64,000 nt of DNA from Sphingomonadaceae bacterium (GCA_027533105.1 JAPZTW010000008.1:124001-188000); one strand, 5' to 3'; positions 43,849 through 55,114 are shown, counted from the first letter of the stretch. Numbers and translations: made by a program. The notes: a model not told the origin generated them from the letters alone.

Positions 43849-44248
43849 CACGATCGTCCGCGCGCTAAGCCTCGTTACCGAGAGCTTCATTGCCGCATCC
43901 GGTCCGGGCGGCCAGAACGTCAACAAGGTCGCGACCGCCGTGCAACTGCGGCTCAACGTCTATGCCCTGCGCCTGCCCGAGGAGGTGTTCAAGCGCCTGC
44001 GCCAGCTGGCCGGCAGCCGGATGACCGCCAAGGGCGAACTGCTGCTGACCGCCCAGCGGTTCCGCACCCAGGAGGCCAACCGGCAGGACGCGCGCGACCG
44101 GATGGCCGAGCTGATCGAGGAAGCCTTCAAACTGCCCGAGAAGCGCGCGAAAAGCCGCCTCAACCGCGTCGGCAAGACCGAGCGGCTCGCCACCAAGAAG
44201 CGCCGCGGCGAAGTGAAGGCCGGACGCGGCCGCGTCTCGCTCGACTAA
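43829..44248 (+). CDS. arfB: Alternative ribosome-rescue peptidyl-tRNA hydrolase ArfB
   Basis: A 139-residue protein with the GGQ hydrolysis motif at 27-29 (SGPGGQNVNKVAT) in a release-factor-like domain and a basic C-terminal tail rich in Lys and Arg (KKRRGEVKAGRGRVSLD) that would enter the empty mRNA channel of stalled ribosomes. This combination defines ArfB/YaeJ rather than RF1 or RF2. It overlaps the upstream pseudouridine synthase gene. Its stop shares bases with the stop of the convergent lipoprotein gene (CTAA at 44245-44248). Confidence 0.95.
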   Translation: MPTSAYDTIVRALSLVTESFIAASGPGGQNVNKVATAVQLRLNVYALRLPEEVFKRLRQLAGSRMTAKGELLLTAQRFRTQEANRQDARDRMAELIEEAFKLPEKRAKSRLNRVGKTERLATKKRRGEVKAGRGRVSLD

Positions 44249-44442
44249 TTCTTCGCGGCCGGCGGGGGCGGTACGGGCGTTGCCGTGGGCGGCAGCCGCT
44301 GGGCGTCAAGCATCTGCGCCGCCTCGTCGAGCGCGCGGGCCTCTCCCACGCTGACGCCGCCCGGTCCCGGATCGTTGTCGGCCTTGCCGCAGGCGCCCAG
44401 CGCCAGCACGACCAGGCCCCAGGCCAGCACCGGACGGATCAT
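44245..44442 (-). CDS. Small lipoprotein
   Basis: A 65-residue product with a lipobox: MIRPVLAWGLVVLALGAC, the Cys being the likely lipidation site. The mature part is acidic then Pro-rich and short (GKADNDPGPGGVSVGEARALD ... PPPPAAKN). No family recognised. It starts eight bases after the stop of another small lipoprotein gene and overlaps the arfB stop. No clear ribosome site precedes the ATG, so translation may be coupled to the gene before it. Confidence 0.7.
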   Translation of the reverse strand: MIRPVLAWGLVVLALGACGKADNDPGPGGVSVGEARALDEAAQMLDAQRLPPTATPVPPPPAAKN

Positions 44443-44449
44443 GCGGGGG

Positions 44450-44737
44450 TTACTGTTTGGCGGCCGGAGCGGCAGGGGCGCTGGCACCAGCAGCCGGGGC
44501 TGCAGCAGGCGCCGCGGCCGGTGCGGCGGCATCGCTGGCCGCAGCATCCGGCGCGGTGGTAGCCGTCGCCTCGGCATCGGTGGCGGGCGTCGCGGCCGGA
44601 TCGAGATCGCTGACCGCTTCCTCGGCCGGCATTTCGACGTTGTCGGGCGAAGCGGCCTCGTTGGCGCTGTCCGAGCTGCCACAGGCGGCGAGCGCCAGGC
44701 TGGCGGAGACGAGGGCGGCAAAGGCAATCTTCTTCAT
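44450..44737 (-). CDS. Small Ala/Thr-rich lipoprotein
   Basis: A 95-residue product starting MKKIAFAALVSASLALAACG, with a clear lipobox (LAAC). The mature part is low in complexity: Ala, Thr, Asp, Glu and Pro, ending in an AAPAAAPAAAPA tract. No enzymatic domain. It may be a small surface lipoprotein or an entericidin-like product; the latter is only a size match. It is upstream of another lipoprotein gene on the same strand and divergent from the ArsR-methyltransferase gene. Confidence 0.75.
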   Translation of the reverse strand: MKKIAFAALVSASLALAACGSSDSANEAASPDNVEMPAEEAVSDLDPAATPATDAEATATTAPDAAASDAAAPAAAPAAAPAAGASAPAAPAAKQ

Positions 44738-44844
44738 GGTCAGAACTCTCAGCTGGTGGCCCGCAGCGGGCCAGAACGGTGCGGGACGGGTTCTAACGCA
44801 GCCAGGCCGGGCTGCCAACCGGGTGCGAATGCGTGGTTGAACAG

Positions 44845-44864
44845 ATATAAAGATTTCTTTATAT
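44845..44864. promoter_or_regulatory. AT-rich palindrome at the ArsR-methyltransferase start, probable operator
   Basis: ATATAAAG (44845-44852), spacer ATTT, CTTTATAT (44857-44864): a perfect 8-base inverted repeat in a very GC-rich setting. The last two bases of the right arm are the first two of an ATG (44863). The left arm contains TATAAA, a possible -10 box, which would put transcription start near 44858 and make the mRNA almost leaderless. The form and position fit an operator bound by the ArsR-type regulator encoded just downstream, giving autorepression and control of metF-metH. Confidence 0.75.
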
Positions 44865-45861
44865 GATCGCCGCAATGCGGATCGACCCCACCCTTCGTGC
44901 CCTGGCGGACCCCACGCGGCTGCGCATCATGCGCCTGCTGGCGCACATGGAGCTGGCGGTGGGAGAACTGGCACAGGTGTTGGGACAAAGCCAGCCGCGC
45001 GTTTCGCGCCACGTGCGAATTCTCTGCGACGCCAGCCTGGCCGAACGCCGCAAGGAAGGGTCATGGGTGTTCCTGCGCAGCGCGATTGGCGAGGATCGCG
45101 CCCCCCCGCTGGGCGCAGCGGCAGCGCGTCTGCTGACCGTGGCCGAGGAAGGCGATGCCGCCTTTGCCGCGCGATGTCAGGAAGATCGCCGCCACCTCGC
45201 CGCGATCCGTGCCGCCCGCGAAGCGAGCGCGGCCAGCTACTTCGCCCGCCATGCCGCCGAATGGGACACGCTGCGCAGCCTGCATTGCCCCGATGGTCCG
45301 GTCGAAGCGGCGCTGGCCGGGGCGCTGGGCCCGGCCCCGCTCGGTCGTCTGCTCGATGTCGGCACCGGCACCGGTCGCATGGCCGAACTGTTCGCCCCCG
45401 ATGCCGAACATGTGACCGGGCTCGACAACAGCCCGGAAATGCTCCGCATTGCCCGGGCCCGCCTGCAGCACCGCCCGGCCGATTCGTTCGACCTGGTCCA
45501 GGGCGATTTCGCCGCCCTGCCCTTTGCCGATGCCAGCTTTGACACGGTCCTGTTCCACCAGGTGCTGCACTATGCCCAGGCCCCCGAGATCGTGCTGGCC
45601 GAGGCTGCGCGGGTGACCCGGGCCGGCGGCACGCTGGCGGTAGTCGATTTCGCCGCGCATGATCGCGAAGAGCTGCGCACGGCCCACGCCCACGCCCGCC
45701 TGGGCTTTACCGACGAGCAGATGCTCGGCCTGCTCAGCGACGCCGGGTTCGCGCCCGCCGCGCCGGTTGCCCTGCCCGGCCAGCCGCTGACCGTGAAGAT
45801 CTGGACCGCCCGGCGGATCGCCGCGCCCGCCATCAAACCCGCAAAGGCCACGACCCGATGA
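44863..45861 (+). CDS. ArsR-family regulator fused to a SAM-dependent methyltransferase
   Basis: The 332-residue protein has an N-terminal winged helix of ArsR type (LRALADPTRLRIMRLL ... QSQPRVSRHVRILCDASL, about residues 8-75) and a C-terminal class I methyltransferase domain with motif I LLDVGTGTGR at 163-172 and the LDNSPEML acidic strand. The ArsR metal-binding CxC of arsenic sensors is absent, so it is not an arsenic or heavy-metal regulator. It heads the metF-metH operon (ATGA overlap with metF). Fusions of this kind are associated with methionine-cycle genes, and the SahR regulators of proteobacteria are ArsR proteins that sense S-adenosylhomocysteine; the methyltransferase domain may be the sensor. 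A start at 44875 (MRIDPTLRAL) is also possible. Confidence 0.9.
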   Translation: MIAAMRIDPTLRALADPTRLRIMRLLAHMELAVGELAQVLGQSQPRVSRHVRILCDASLAERRKEGSWVFLRSAIGEDRAPPLGAAAARLLTVAEEGDAAFAARCQEDRRHLAAIRAAREASAASYFARHAAEWDTLRSLHCPDGPVEAALAGALGPAPLGRLLDVGTGTGRMAELFAPDAEHVTGLDNSPEMLRIARARLQHRPADSFDLVQGDFAALPFADASFDTVLFHQVLHYAQAPEIVLAEAARVTRAGGTLAVVDFAAHDREELRTAHAHARLGFTDEQMLGLLSDAGFAPAAPVALPGQPLTVKIWTARRIAAPAIKPAKATTR

Positions 45862-46772
45862 ACCTGGACAGCGAAAGCCGTCGCGCCCACGCCTCGCCCC
45901 TGTTTGCCGGATTGCCGGGGGATATTGGCGTCTCGTTCGAATTCTTCCCGCCCAAGACGGAGAAGATGGAAGAGACGCTGTGGGATTCGATCGTGACCCT
46001 CGCCCCGCTGGCCCCGCGCTTCGTATCGGTCACCTATGGCGCGGGCGGCACGACGCGCGAGCGCACGCACAACACCGTTGCCCGGATCGTGCGCGAAACC
46101 GGCATTCCCGCCGCGGCACACCTGACCTGCGTCGATGCAACCAAGGACGAGATTGCCGAGATCGCCGATGCCTATTGGCAGGCCGGGGTGCGCCACATCG
46201 TTGCTCTGCGCGGCGATCCGCCGGGCGGCGCGACCCGGTTCGAACCGCATCCGCAGGGCTATGCCAATGCGGTCGAGCTGGTCGCGGGGCTGCGCGAACT
46301 CCATCCCTTCGAACTGTCGGTCAGCGCCTATCCCGAAACCCATCCCGATGCCGCCAGCCCGGCGGCCGATCTCGACAACCTGAAGCGCAAGCTCGATGCC
46401 GGGGCCAGCCGGGCGATCACCCAGTTCTTCTTCGAACCCGATACCTTCTTCCGCTTTCAGGATGCCTGCCTCGCGGCCGGGATCGATGCCGAGATCGTGC
46501 CGGGGATCATGCCGGTGACCAATTTCGCCGCGATCCAGCGGATGAGCGGGATGACCGGCACGGCTGTGCCGGACTGGCTTGGCCACCTGTTCGAAGGGCT
46601 GGATGAAAAGCCCGCCGCCCGGCAACTGGTCGCCGCCACGGTCGCCGCCGAATTCTGCCGCCGGCTCTATGCGGGCGGCGTGCGCAACTTCCATTTCTAC
46701 ACCCTCAACCGCGCCGAGCTGTCCTACGCGATCTGCCACCTGCTCGGCCTGCGTCCGGAGACAACCACATGA
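45858..46772 (+). CDS. metF: 5,10-methylenetetrahydrofolate reductase
   Basis: MetF makes 5-methyltetrahydrofolate for methionine synthesis, using FAD and NADH. The 304-residue protein keeps the family segments VSFEFFPPKTEKMEETLW, FVSVTYGAGGTTRERT, AAHLTCVDATKDEI, HIVALRGDPPGG, AITQFFFEPDTFFRF and IVPGIMPVTNF. The gene overlaps the ArsR fusion stop by four bases and its own stop overlaps metH1 by four. No SAM riboswitch is seen in the operon. Confidence 0.97.
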   Translation: MNLDSESRRAHASPLFAGLPGDIGVSFEFFPPKTEKMEETLWDSIVTLAPLAPRFVSVTYGAGGTTRERTHNTVARIVRETGIPAAAHLTCVDATKDEIAEIADAYWQAGVRHIVALRGDPPGGATRFEPHPQGYANAVELVAGLRELHPFELSVSAYPETHPDAASPAADLDNLKRKLDAGASRAITQFFFEPDTFFRFQDACLAAGIDAEIVPGIMPVTNFAAIQRMSGMTGTAVPDWLGHLFEGLDEKPAARQLVAATVAAEFCRRLYAGGVRNFHFYTLNRAELSYAICHLLGLRPETTT

Positions 46773-47812
46773 CCCCGCGCGAGCAGTTCCTGGCCGAAGC
46801 GGCCAAGCGCATCCTGATCATCGACGGGGCCTTCGGTACCGAGATCCAGCAGCGCAAGCTGACCGAGGCCGACTATGCCGGTTCGCTGGGCCTCTCGAAG
46901 GACCAGAAGGGTAACAACGATATCCTGGCGATCACCCGGCCGGACGTGCCCGAGGCGATCCACCGCGCCTATTTCGAGGCCGGGGCCGATATTGCCGAAA
47001 CCAATACCTTCTCCGCCAACCGGATCAGCCAGGCGGACTATGGCGCGGAACACCTGGTGCGCGAGATCAACGTCGAGAGCGCCCGCCTCGCCCGCCGCGT
47101 GGCTGACGAATTCGCCGCCGATGGTCGCCCGCGCTTCGTTGCCGGGGCCATCGGCCCGACCAACAAGACCCTCTCGCTCTCGCCCGATGTCAACGATCCG
47201 GGCTTCCGCGAGATCGACTGGGACGAATTGGTCGACGTCTACCGCGAACAGGCTGCCGCCCTGGTCGAGGGCGGCGCCGATTTCATCCTGATCGAGACGG
47301 TGTTCGACACGCTCAATGCCAAGGCCGGGATCATGGCCGTGCGCGAGGTGGAGCGCGAACTGGGCCGCGAAGTGCCGATCATGCTCTCGATGACGCTGAC
47401 CGACCTGTCGGGCCGCAACCTGTCGGGCCACACGGTCGAGGCGTTCTGGTATGCCGTGCGCCATGCTCGCCCGCTGACCATCGGGCTCAACTGCTCGTTC
47501 GGCGCGACCCAGCTGCGCCCGCACGTGCGCGCCTTGAGCGCGATCGCCGATGCCGCGATCATGGTCTATCCCAACGCTGGGCTTCCCAACGAACTGGGCC
47601 AGTACGACGAGCTGCCGGAAGAGACCGCGGCGCTGGTCAAGGAATGGGCGAGCGCCGGTCAGGTCAACGTGCTGGGCGGCTGCTGCGGTTCCACCCCCGC
47701 GCACATCGCGGCGATCGCCCGGGCCGCCAAGGGCCTGCCCCCGCGCAAGATCCCGCAGCTGGACGCAGTGACGCGGCTCGCTGGACTTGAACCCTTCGTG
47801 ATGGCGGCCTGA
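46769..47812 (+). CDS. metH1: Methionine synthase homocysteine-binding subunit (MetH N-terminal half)
   Basis: The 347-residue protein is the homocysteine S-methyltransferase barrel only. The zinc ligands are C242 (LNCSFG) and C305-C306 (LGGCCGSTP), with [11 protein letters not shown] and ETNTFSAN as in full MetH. In most bacteria this barrel is the first domain of one large protein; here the remaining domains are encoded by a separate gene after 104 bases. A bipartite palindrome lies between the halves. The two products are expected to assemble into one cobalamin-dependent enzyme. Confidence 0.95.
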   Translation: MTPREQFLAEAAKRILIIDGAFGTEIQQRKLTEADYAGSLGLSKDQKGNNDILAITRPDVPEAIHRAYFEAGADIAETNTFSANRISQADYGAEHLVREINVESARLARRVADEFAADGRPRFVAGAIGPTNKTLSLSPDVNDPGFREIDWDELVDVYREQAAALVEGGADFILIETVFDTLNAKAGIMAVREVERELGREVPIMLSMTLTDLSGRNLSGHTVEAFWYAVRHARPLTIGLNCSFGATQLRPHVRALSAIADAAIMVYPNAGLPNELGQYDELPEETAALVKEWASAGQVNVLGGCCGSTPAHIAAIARAAKGLPPRKIPQLDAVTRLAGLEPFVMAA

Positions 47813-47819
47813 CAACCGC

Positions 47820-47909
47820 CGTCGTCCCGGGCTTGACCCGGGACCGCTGGCCGATGACCGCCCGGCCAGTTTACTACTCCAGCGATCCCGGCTTTCGCCG
47901 GGATGACGA
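47820..47909. repeat. Bipartite palindromic repeat, copy C, inside the met operon
   Basis: Hairpin one: GTCCCGGG (47824-47831), loop CTTGA, CCCGGGAC (47837-47844). Hairpin two: ATCCCGGC (47885-47892), loop TTTC, GCCGGGAT (47897-47904). It lies between the two metH genes, and its end runs into the GAGGA ribosome site of the second. Same plan as copies A and B. It could modulate the ratio of the two subunits by RNA stabilisation or partial termination. Confidence 0.9.
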
Positions 47910-47916
47910 GGAAAGC

Positions 47917-50559
<2,643 letters not shown>

Positions 50560-50596
50560 GGCTCGACAGCGGCAGCAAAGCGGTTAGGCTTGAGAC

Positions 50597-51772
50597 ATGC
50601 GCTTCCTGCCCCTGCTGCTCGCCCTGCTGCCGCTCCCCGCGTTTGCCCAGCCCGCGACGGTCGCGGTCGAGTTCGATCGCCAGACGATCCGGCCTGTGCT
50701 TGCCGAAGGCCTGGCCGACCGCACTACCGGCCGCGCGGTGACGGCGGACGATCCGGTGCGGATCGCCTCGATCTCCAAGCTGGTTACCGCGCTCGGCGTG
50801 ATGCGGCTGGTCGATCAAGGCAAGCTGGACCTCGACCGGGATGTTTCGGACTACCTGGGCTGGCCGCTGCGCAATCCGGCATTCCCGGACCGGCCGATCA
50901 CGCTTGAAATGCTGCTGTCGCATCGCTCGAGCCTGATCGACGGCGGCGAGCTTTACCTGATCCCGCTCGGCGTGACCTTGCGTGAGCGCTTGGCCGATCC
51001 GCGCGTATGGGATGCCAAACATGCACCGGGCAGCGACTGGTTTCATTACACCAACCTAAACTTCCCGGTGGTCGCCAGCGTGATGGAGAAGGTCACCGGC
51101 GAGCGGTTCGACGTCCTGATGAGCCGGCTGGTGCTAAGGCCGCTAGAGCTTGATGCCTGTTTCAATTGGGGGGCGGGCTGTTCGGCGGATGCGTTCAAAC
51201 GGGCGGTGGTGCTTTACCGCGCCAGCGGCGAAGTGGCGCGCGACGATCTGCACGGAGTGCCGCCAGTCTGCGCGGTATATCTGGCGGGCGGGAGTAATTG
51301 CGATCTTTCAACCTATCGCCGCGGGGACAATGGCGCGTTGTTTTCGCCCCAGGGCGGCCTGCGGATTTCGATGCGCGATCTGGCGAAGATCGGCCAGCTG
51401 CTGGCGCGCGGCGGGGCCGGGTTCCTCTCGCAGCGCGCCTACTCGCGGATGCTGAAGCCGGTCTGGCAATTCGATGGCGCCAACGGTCTGGGCGAGGATG
51501 GCACCGCGAGCGGCTTCTTCTGCAGCTATGGCCTGGCCGTGCAGCGGTTGGCGAGCACCGAGGAAGGCTGCCGCGACGATCCGTTTGGCGATGGCATCGT
51601 CCGCTTTGGTCATTCCGGCGATGCCTATGGCCTCAAGAGCGGGCTGTGGTTCGATCCCTGGACCGGTCAGGGCCTTGCCTATTTCACCAGCGCGGTTCCG
51701 GGCAATGCGCCAGCCGGGCGCTCGGCCTTCTCCGCGATTGAAGAAGCCGTTGTGGAGAGAGCGACCCGCTAG
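50597..51772 (+). CDS. Exported serine hydrolase, beta-lactamase/DD-peptidase fold
   Basis: A 391-residue protein with a signal peptide (MRFLPLLLALLPLPAFAQ). The SxxK motif is S58-I-S-K61 and YTN in WFHYTNLNF gives the second motif; the third (HSG) may be FGHSGDAYG near the end. This is the class C beta-lactamase/esterase superfamily, and it could be a DD-peptidase-like, esterase or lactamase enzyme; the substrate is not clear. Base use is slightly less GC-rich between 51000 and 51300 than in the neighbours. It follows metH2 by 37 bases. Confidence 0.9.
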   Translation: MRFLPLLLALLPLPAFAQPATVAVEFDRQTIRPVLAEGLADRTTGRAVTADDPVRIASISKLVTALGVMRLVDQGKLDLDRDVSDYLGWPLRNPAFPDRPITLEMLLSHRSSLIDGGELYLIPLGVTLRERLADPRVWDAKHAPGSDWFHYTNLNFPVVASVMEKVTGERFDVLMSRLVLRPLELDACFNWGAGCSADAFKRAVVLYRASGEVARDDLHGVPPVCAVYLAGGSNCDLSTYRRGDNGALFSPQGGLRISMRDLAKIGQLLARGGAGFLSQRAYSRMLKPVWQFDGANGLGEDGTASGFFCSYGLAVQRLASTEEGCRDDPFGDGIVRFGHSGDAYGLKSGLWFDPWTGQGLAYFTSAVPGNAPAGRSAFSAIEEAVVERATR

Positions 51773-51811
51773 CCCTTCCGCTGCGGTCCCCGCCCCGCTA
51801 GGCGCAAGCGG

Positions 51812-53584
51812 GTGACCCGCGACGCCCTGCTTGAACACTTGCACTCCACTTTCGGTTTCAGCGCCTTTCGCGGGGTGCAGGAGCAGGTGGTGGGCCGCGT
51901 GCTGGCCGGGCAATCGACCCTGGCGGTGATGCCGACCGGCGCGGGCAAGTCGCTTACCTATCAGTTGCCGGCGGTGATGCTGCCAGGGACCTGCGTGGTG
52001 ATCTCTCCCCTGATCGCGCTGATGCATGACCAGCTGCGCGCGGCGAGCGCCAACGGCATCCGCGCCGCCAGCCTGACCAGCGCCGATCTGGACCGCGAGG
52101 CAACGATCGACCGGTTCCGCGCCGGTGAGCTCGATCTGCTTTATGTCGCGCCCGAACGCGCCAGCCAGCCGCACTTCCGCGAACTGCTGGGCAAGGCGGA
52201 CCTCAGCCTCTTCGCCATCGACGAAGCCCATTGCGTGTCTGAATGGGGCCACGATTTCCGGCCCGACTACCGCGCCTTGCGCCCGCTGATGGACGCCTTC
52301 GCGGATGTCCCGCGCCTGGCGCTGACCGCTACGGCCGATGCCCATACCCGTGCCGACGTGCTGGCCCAGCTGGGTATCCCCACCGATGGACTGATCGTCG
52401 CCGGGTTCGACCGGCCCAACATCCGCTATGCGATCCGCCACCGCGACAGCCCGGTGCAACAGCTGAAAAGCCTGATGGCCGAGCAGCCCGGCCCCGGCAT
52501 TGTCTATGCCCCGACCCGCAGGAAAGTGGAGGAACTGGCCGAGAAGCTGGCCGCGGCCACGGGCCGGGCGGTGCTGCCCTATCACGCCGGGCTCGACCCG
52601 GCGGTGCGCGCCGCCAACCAGGCGGCGTTCGTCGCCAGCGAGGACATGGTGATGGTGGCGACCGTCGCCTTCGGCATGGGGATCGACAAGCCCGACGTGC
52701 GGTTTGTCGCCCATGCCGGGATCCCCAAGTCGATCGAGGGCTATTACCAGGAAACCGGCCGTGCCGGGCGCGATGGCGATGCGGCCCTGGCGCTGATGCT
52801 GTGGGCGGCGGAAGACTTTGCCCGCGCCCGGATGCGGCTGGCCGAGGTGGAAGAGGCGCGGCGCGAGGGCGAGCGGGCCCGGCTCGATGCCCTGGCTGCA
52901 CTGGTCGAAACCGCGGGGTGCCGGCGCGCGCTGCTGTTGCGGCACTTTGGCGAGGACCCGCCCCAGGCCTGCGGCAACTGTGACAATTGCCTCGATGCGC
53001 CCGGTGTCCACGATGCCACCGAACTGGCGCGCAAGCTGCTGTCGGCGGTCTATCGCACGGGTCAGACCTATGGCTTCGGCCATGTCGAGAAGGTGCTGAC
53101 CGGCAGCAGCGACGAGCGCGTGCTGGCCCGGGGCCATGATCAGCTGTCGGTATTCGGGATTGTCGGTGCGGAAGAGGCGGCGCTGCTCAAGCCGCTGGTC
53201 CGCGCCCTTCAGGCCCGGGGCGCGCTGGTTCCGACCGAGCATGGCGGCCTGGCGCTGGGCGGGGATGCCCGGTCGATCCTGAAAGGCGATGCGGCGGTGC
53301 TGGTGGCGCTACCGCCGCGCACCGGCCGCAAGGCGCGGCGCGACAAGTCAGGTGGCAGCAATCCCGTCGGCAATCCGCTGTTCGAAGCGCTCCGGGCGCT
53401 GCGGCGCGATCTGGCGGCCGAGGCGGGCATCCCGCCTTACGTGATCTTTCACGATGCCACCCTGCGTGAGATGGCCCTGGCCCGCCCCGCCAACCTGGCC
53501 CAGCTGGGCGAGATCGGCGGGGTGGGGGCACGCAAGCTGGCGGCTTATGGCGAGGCGTTCCTCGCTGTCATCCGCCAGTATTGA
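51812..53584 (+). CDS. recQ: ATP-dependent DNA helicase RecQ
   Basis: RecQ unwinds DNA during recombination and repair. The 590-residue protein starts at GTG (51812) and has Walker A PTGAGKS at 41-47, the DEAH-type box in FAIDEAHCVSEWGHDFRPDY, helicase motif VI QETGRAGRDG, the zinc-binding Cys cluster (CRRALLLRHFGE...CGNCDNC), an RQC winged helix and a C-terminal HRDC domain (NPLFEALRALRRDLAAEAG). Length is normal. It stops 12 bases before the convergent terC gene. Confidence 0.96.
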   Translation: MTRDALLEHLHSTFGFSAFRGVQEQVVGRVLAGQSTLAVMPTGAGKSLTYQLPAVMLPGTCVVISPLIALMHDQLRAASANGIRAASLTSADLDREATIDRFRAGELDLLYVAPERASQPHFRELLGKADLSLFAIDEAHCVSEWGHDFRPDYRALRPLMDAFADVPRLALTATADAHTRADVLAQLGIPTDGLIVAGFDRPNIRYAIRHRDSPVQQLKSLMAEQPGPGIVYAPTRRKVEELAEKLAAATGRAVLPYHAGLDPAVRAANQAAFVASEDMVMVATVAFGMGIDKPDVRFVAHAGIPKSIEGYYQETGRAGRDGDAALALMLWAAEDFARARMRLAEVEEARREGERARLDALAALVETAGCRRALLLRHFGEDPPQACGNCDNCLDAPGVHDATELARKLLSAVYRTGQTYGFGHVEKVLTGSSDERVLARGHDQLSVFGIVGAEEAALLKPLVRALQARGALVPTEHGGLALGGDARSILKGDAAVLVALPPRTGRKARRDKSGGSNPVGNPLFEALRALRRDLAAEAGIPPYVIFHDATLREMALARPANLAQLGEIGGVGARKLAAYGEAFLAVIRQY

Positions 53585-53596
53585 CGAGAGGGCCGA

Positions 53597-54607
53597 TCAG
53601 GGCCGGATCTCGTCGTGGGGAATGTGCGGCGCGGCGTCTTCACCGTGGCGGGTCTTCCACAGCGAGTAGAACACCCCGCCCGCAATCAGCGCCGCGGTGA
53701 CGCCCAGGCTCAGCACCGGCGGGAACTTCTCGCCGCCCATCACGAAGTCGGCGATGAAGATCTTCGAGCCGATGAACACCAGCACCGAAGCCAGCGCATA
53801 CTTCAGGTAGTAGAAGCGGTGGACCATGGCCGAGAGCGCGAAGTAGAGCGCGCGCAGGCCCAGAATCGCCATGATGTTGCTGGTATAGACGATGAAGGTG
53901 TCGGTGGTGATCGCGAAGATCGCCGGCACCGAATCGACCGCGAAGACCAGGTCGGCAAGGTTGATCACCACCAGTGCCACGAACAGCGGGGTGACCGCCG
54001 TGACCAGCTTGCCGGTCTTCTCGTCCGGCACCTTCACGAAGAAATGCTGGTCATGCAGCTGCGGCGTCACCCGCATGTGGCTGGAAATCCACTTGACCAC
54101 CGGGTTCTTCGACACGTCCGGATCGTGATCCCCGGCGAAGAACATCTTGATGCCGGTGAAGATCAGGAAGGCGGCGAAGATGTAGAGCACCCAATAGGCC
54201 TGCTCGACCAGGGCCGCGCCAAGCCCGATCATGATGCCGCGCAGCACGATCACCGCCAGGATGCCCCAGAGCAGCGCGCGATACTGATACTTCGGCGGGA
54301 TCGCGAAGAAGGTGAAGATCAGGCTGATCACGAAGACATTGTCGATCGACAGCGCCTTCTCGATGAAGAAGCCCGTATAGTACTTCATGCCGAGATCGCC
54401 GCCCTTCTCGATCCACACCCAGGCCCCGAAGGCCAGCGCGATCGAGATGTAGAAGACCGAAAGTTTCAGCGATTCGGCGATGCCCATCTCGCGGTCTTCC
54501 TTGTGCAGAATGCCAAGGTCGAAGACGGTCAGCGCGATGACGATGCCGATGAAGGCCAGCCAGAACCACACGGGGGTTCCCAGCCAGTCTGCGGTCAGAA
54601 ATTCCAT
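53597..54607 (-). CDS. TerC family integral membrane protein
   Basis: The 336-residue protein has eight or nine hydrophobic segments and the TerC segments GFFIEKALSIDNVFVISLIF and INLADLVFAVDSVPAIFAIT, with the acidic residues that are thought to bind metal. Relatives (Alx, MeeF-type) export manganese, often to metallate secreted enzymes; tellurite resistance is the name-giving phenotype only. A manganese riboswitch was looked for in the leader and not found; instead the leader holds a terminator for the gene upstream. Confidence 0.93.
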   Translation of the reverse strand: MEFLTADWLGTPVWFWLAFIGIVIALTVFDLGILHKEDREMGIAESLKLSVFYISIALAFGAWVWIEKGGDLGMKYYTGFFIEKALSIDNVFVISLIFTFFAIPPKYQYRALLWGILAVIVLRGIMIGLGAALVEQAYWVLYIFAAFLIFTGIKMFFAGDHDPDVSKNPVVKWISSHMRVTPQLHDQHFFVKVPDEKTGKLVTAVTPLFVALVVINLADLVFAVDSVPAIFAITTDTFIVYTSNIMAILGLRALYFALSAMVHRFYYLKYALASVLVFIGSKIFIADFVMGGEKFPPVLSLGVTAALIAGGVFYSLWKTRHGEDAAPHIPHDEIRP

Positions 54608-54623
54608 CGTTTAAAGCCCCTGT

Positions 54624-54667
54624 AAAAAAGCAAGGCGCCGGCGCGAGGGGTTAGCCCGCTCCGGCGC
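54624..54667 (-). terminator. Rho-independent terminator after the DUF465 gene
   Basis: Read on the minus strand, GCGCCGG and its complement CCGGCGC (54635-54641 and 54661-54667) form a seven-pair stem with smaller inner pairing (GGG and CCC around a TTAG loop), and the stem is followed by a run of six T residues (54629-54624). It lies 25 bases beyond the stop of the 58-residue gene and 17 bases before the terC start, so it would end the small transcript and could attenuate terC. Confidence 0.75.
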
Positions 54668-54691
54668 GAGTGTAATCAGATCGCACTGCCG

Positions 54692-54868
54692 TTATGCAGC
54701 AGCCCGCGGGCGGCGCAACAGGCGCGTGATCCGGTCCTTGATCGCCAGCTTGAGTTTCTTGAGGCGCACGATCTCGAACGGATCGGCTGCGCGGCGCCAC
54801 TGCGCCAGGCGCAGGGCATCGTCGAGCTTCTGGTGACGCTCCATCAAGCGGAATACACGATCGGACAT
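54692..54868 (-). CDS. DUF465/YdcH-like small helical protein
   Basis: A 58-residue protein, MSDRVFRLMERHQKLDDALRLAQ then WRRAADPFEIVRLKKLKLAIKDRITRLLRR. The pattern (two amphipathic helices with FRLMERHQKLD and VRLKKLKLAIKDRI) matches DUF465. GGGAG lies before the ATG at 54868. It is too short for a usual length cut-off, but start, ribosome site, codon pattern and a terminator downstream make it convincing. Function unknown; members may act as small cytosolic or membrane-adjacent proteins. Confidence 0.86.
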   Translation of the reverse strand: MSDRVFRLMERHQKLDDALRLAQWRRAADPFEIVRLKKLKLAIKDRITRLLRRPRAAA

Positions 54869-55114
54869 GGCAAATGCTCCCTTTCGAACGGTTGCTGTTC
54901 GATCGGATGCGCCGAGCCGGGGCCCAGTATCTTGGGATGGGGGGACAAGAGTCCGGACCCTGGCATCGGCGTCATCCGATGCGGTCCGACATCACGCTGC
55001 GCCCTGGCTGGGAAGGGGGGATGGTGCCAGTGCGCCGCGCCAGAGGGGCCCGGTCCCGCAGGACTGTTTTTAAGAGTGATTCGCTCCGATTTCAAGCCCC
55101 CTTTTTACGATCGA

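Noticed and set aside
44738..44862. SAM or cobalamin riboswitch before the met operon
   Set aside because: The 125-base gap to the lipoprotein gene has no recognisable SAM or B12-box core. The AT palindrome explains control better.
54608..54691. Manganese (yybP-ykoY) riboswitch in the terC leader
   Set aside because: The short leader is taken up by a terminator hairpin with a T run, and the conserved riboswitch loops are not present.
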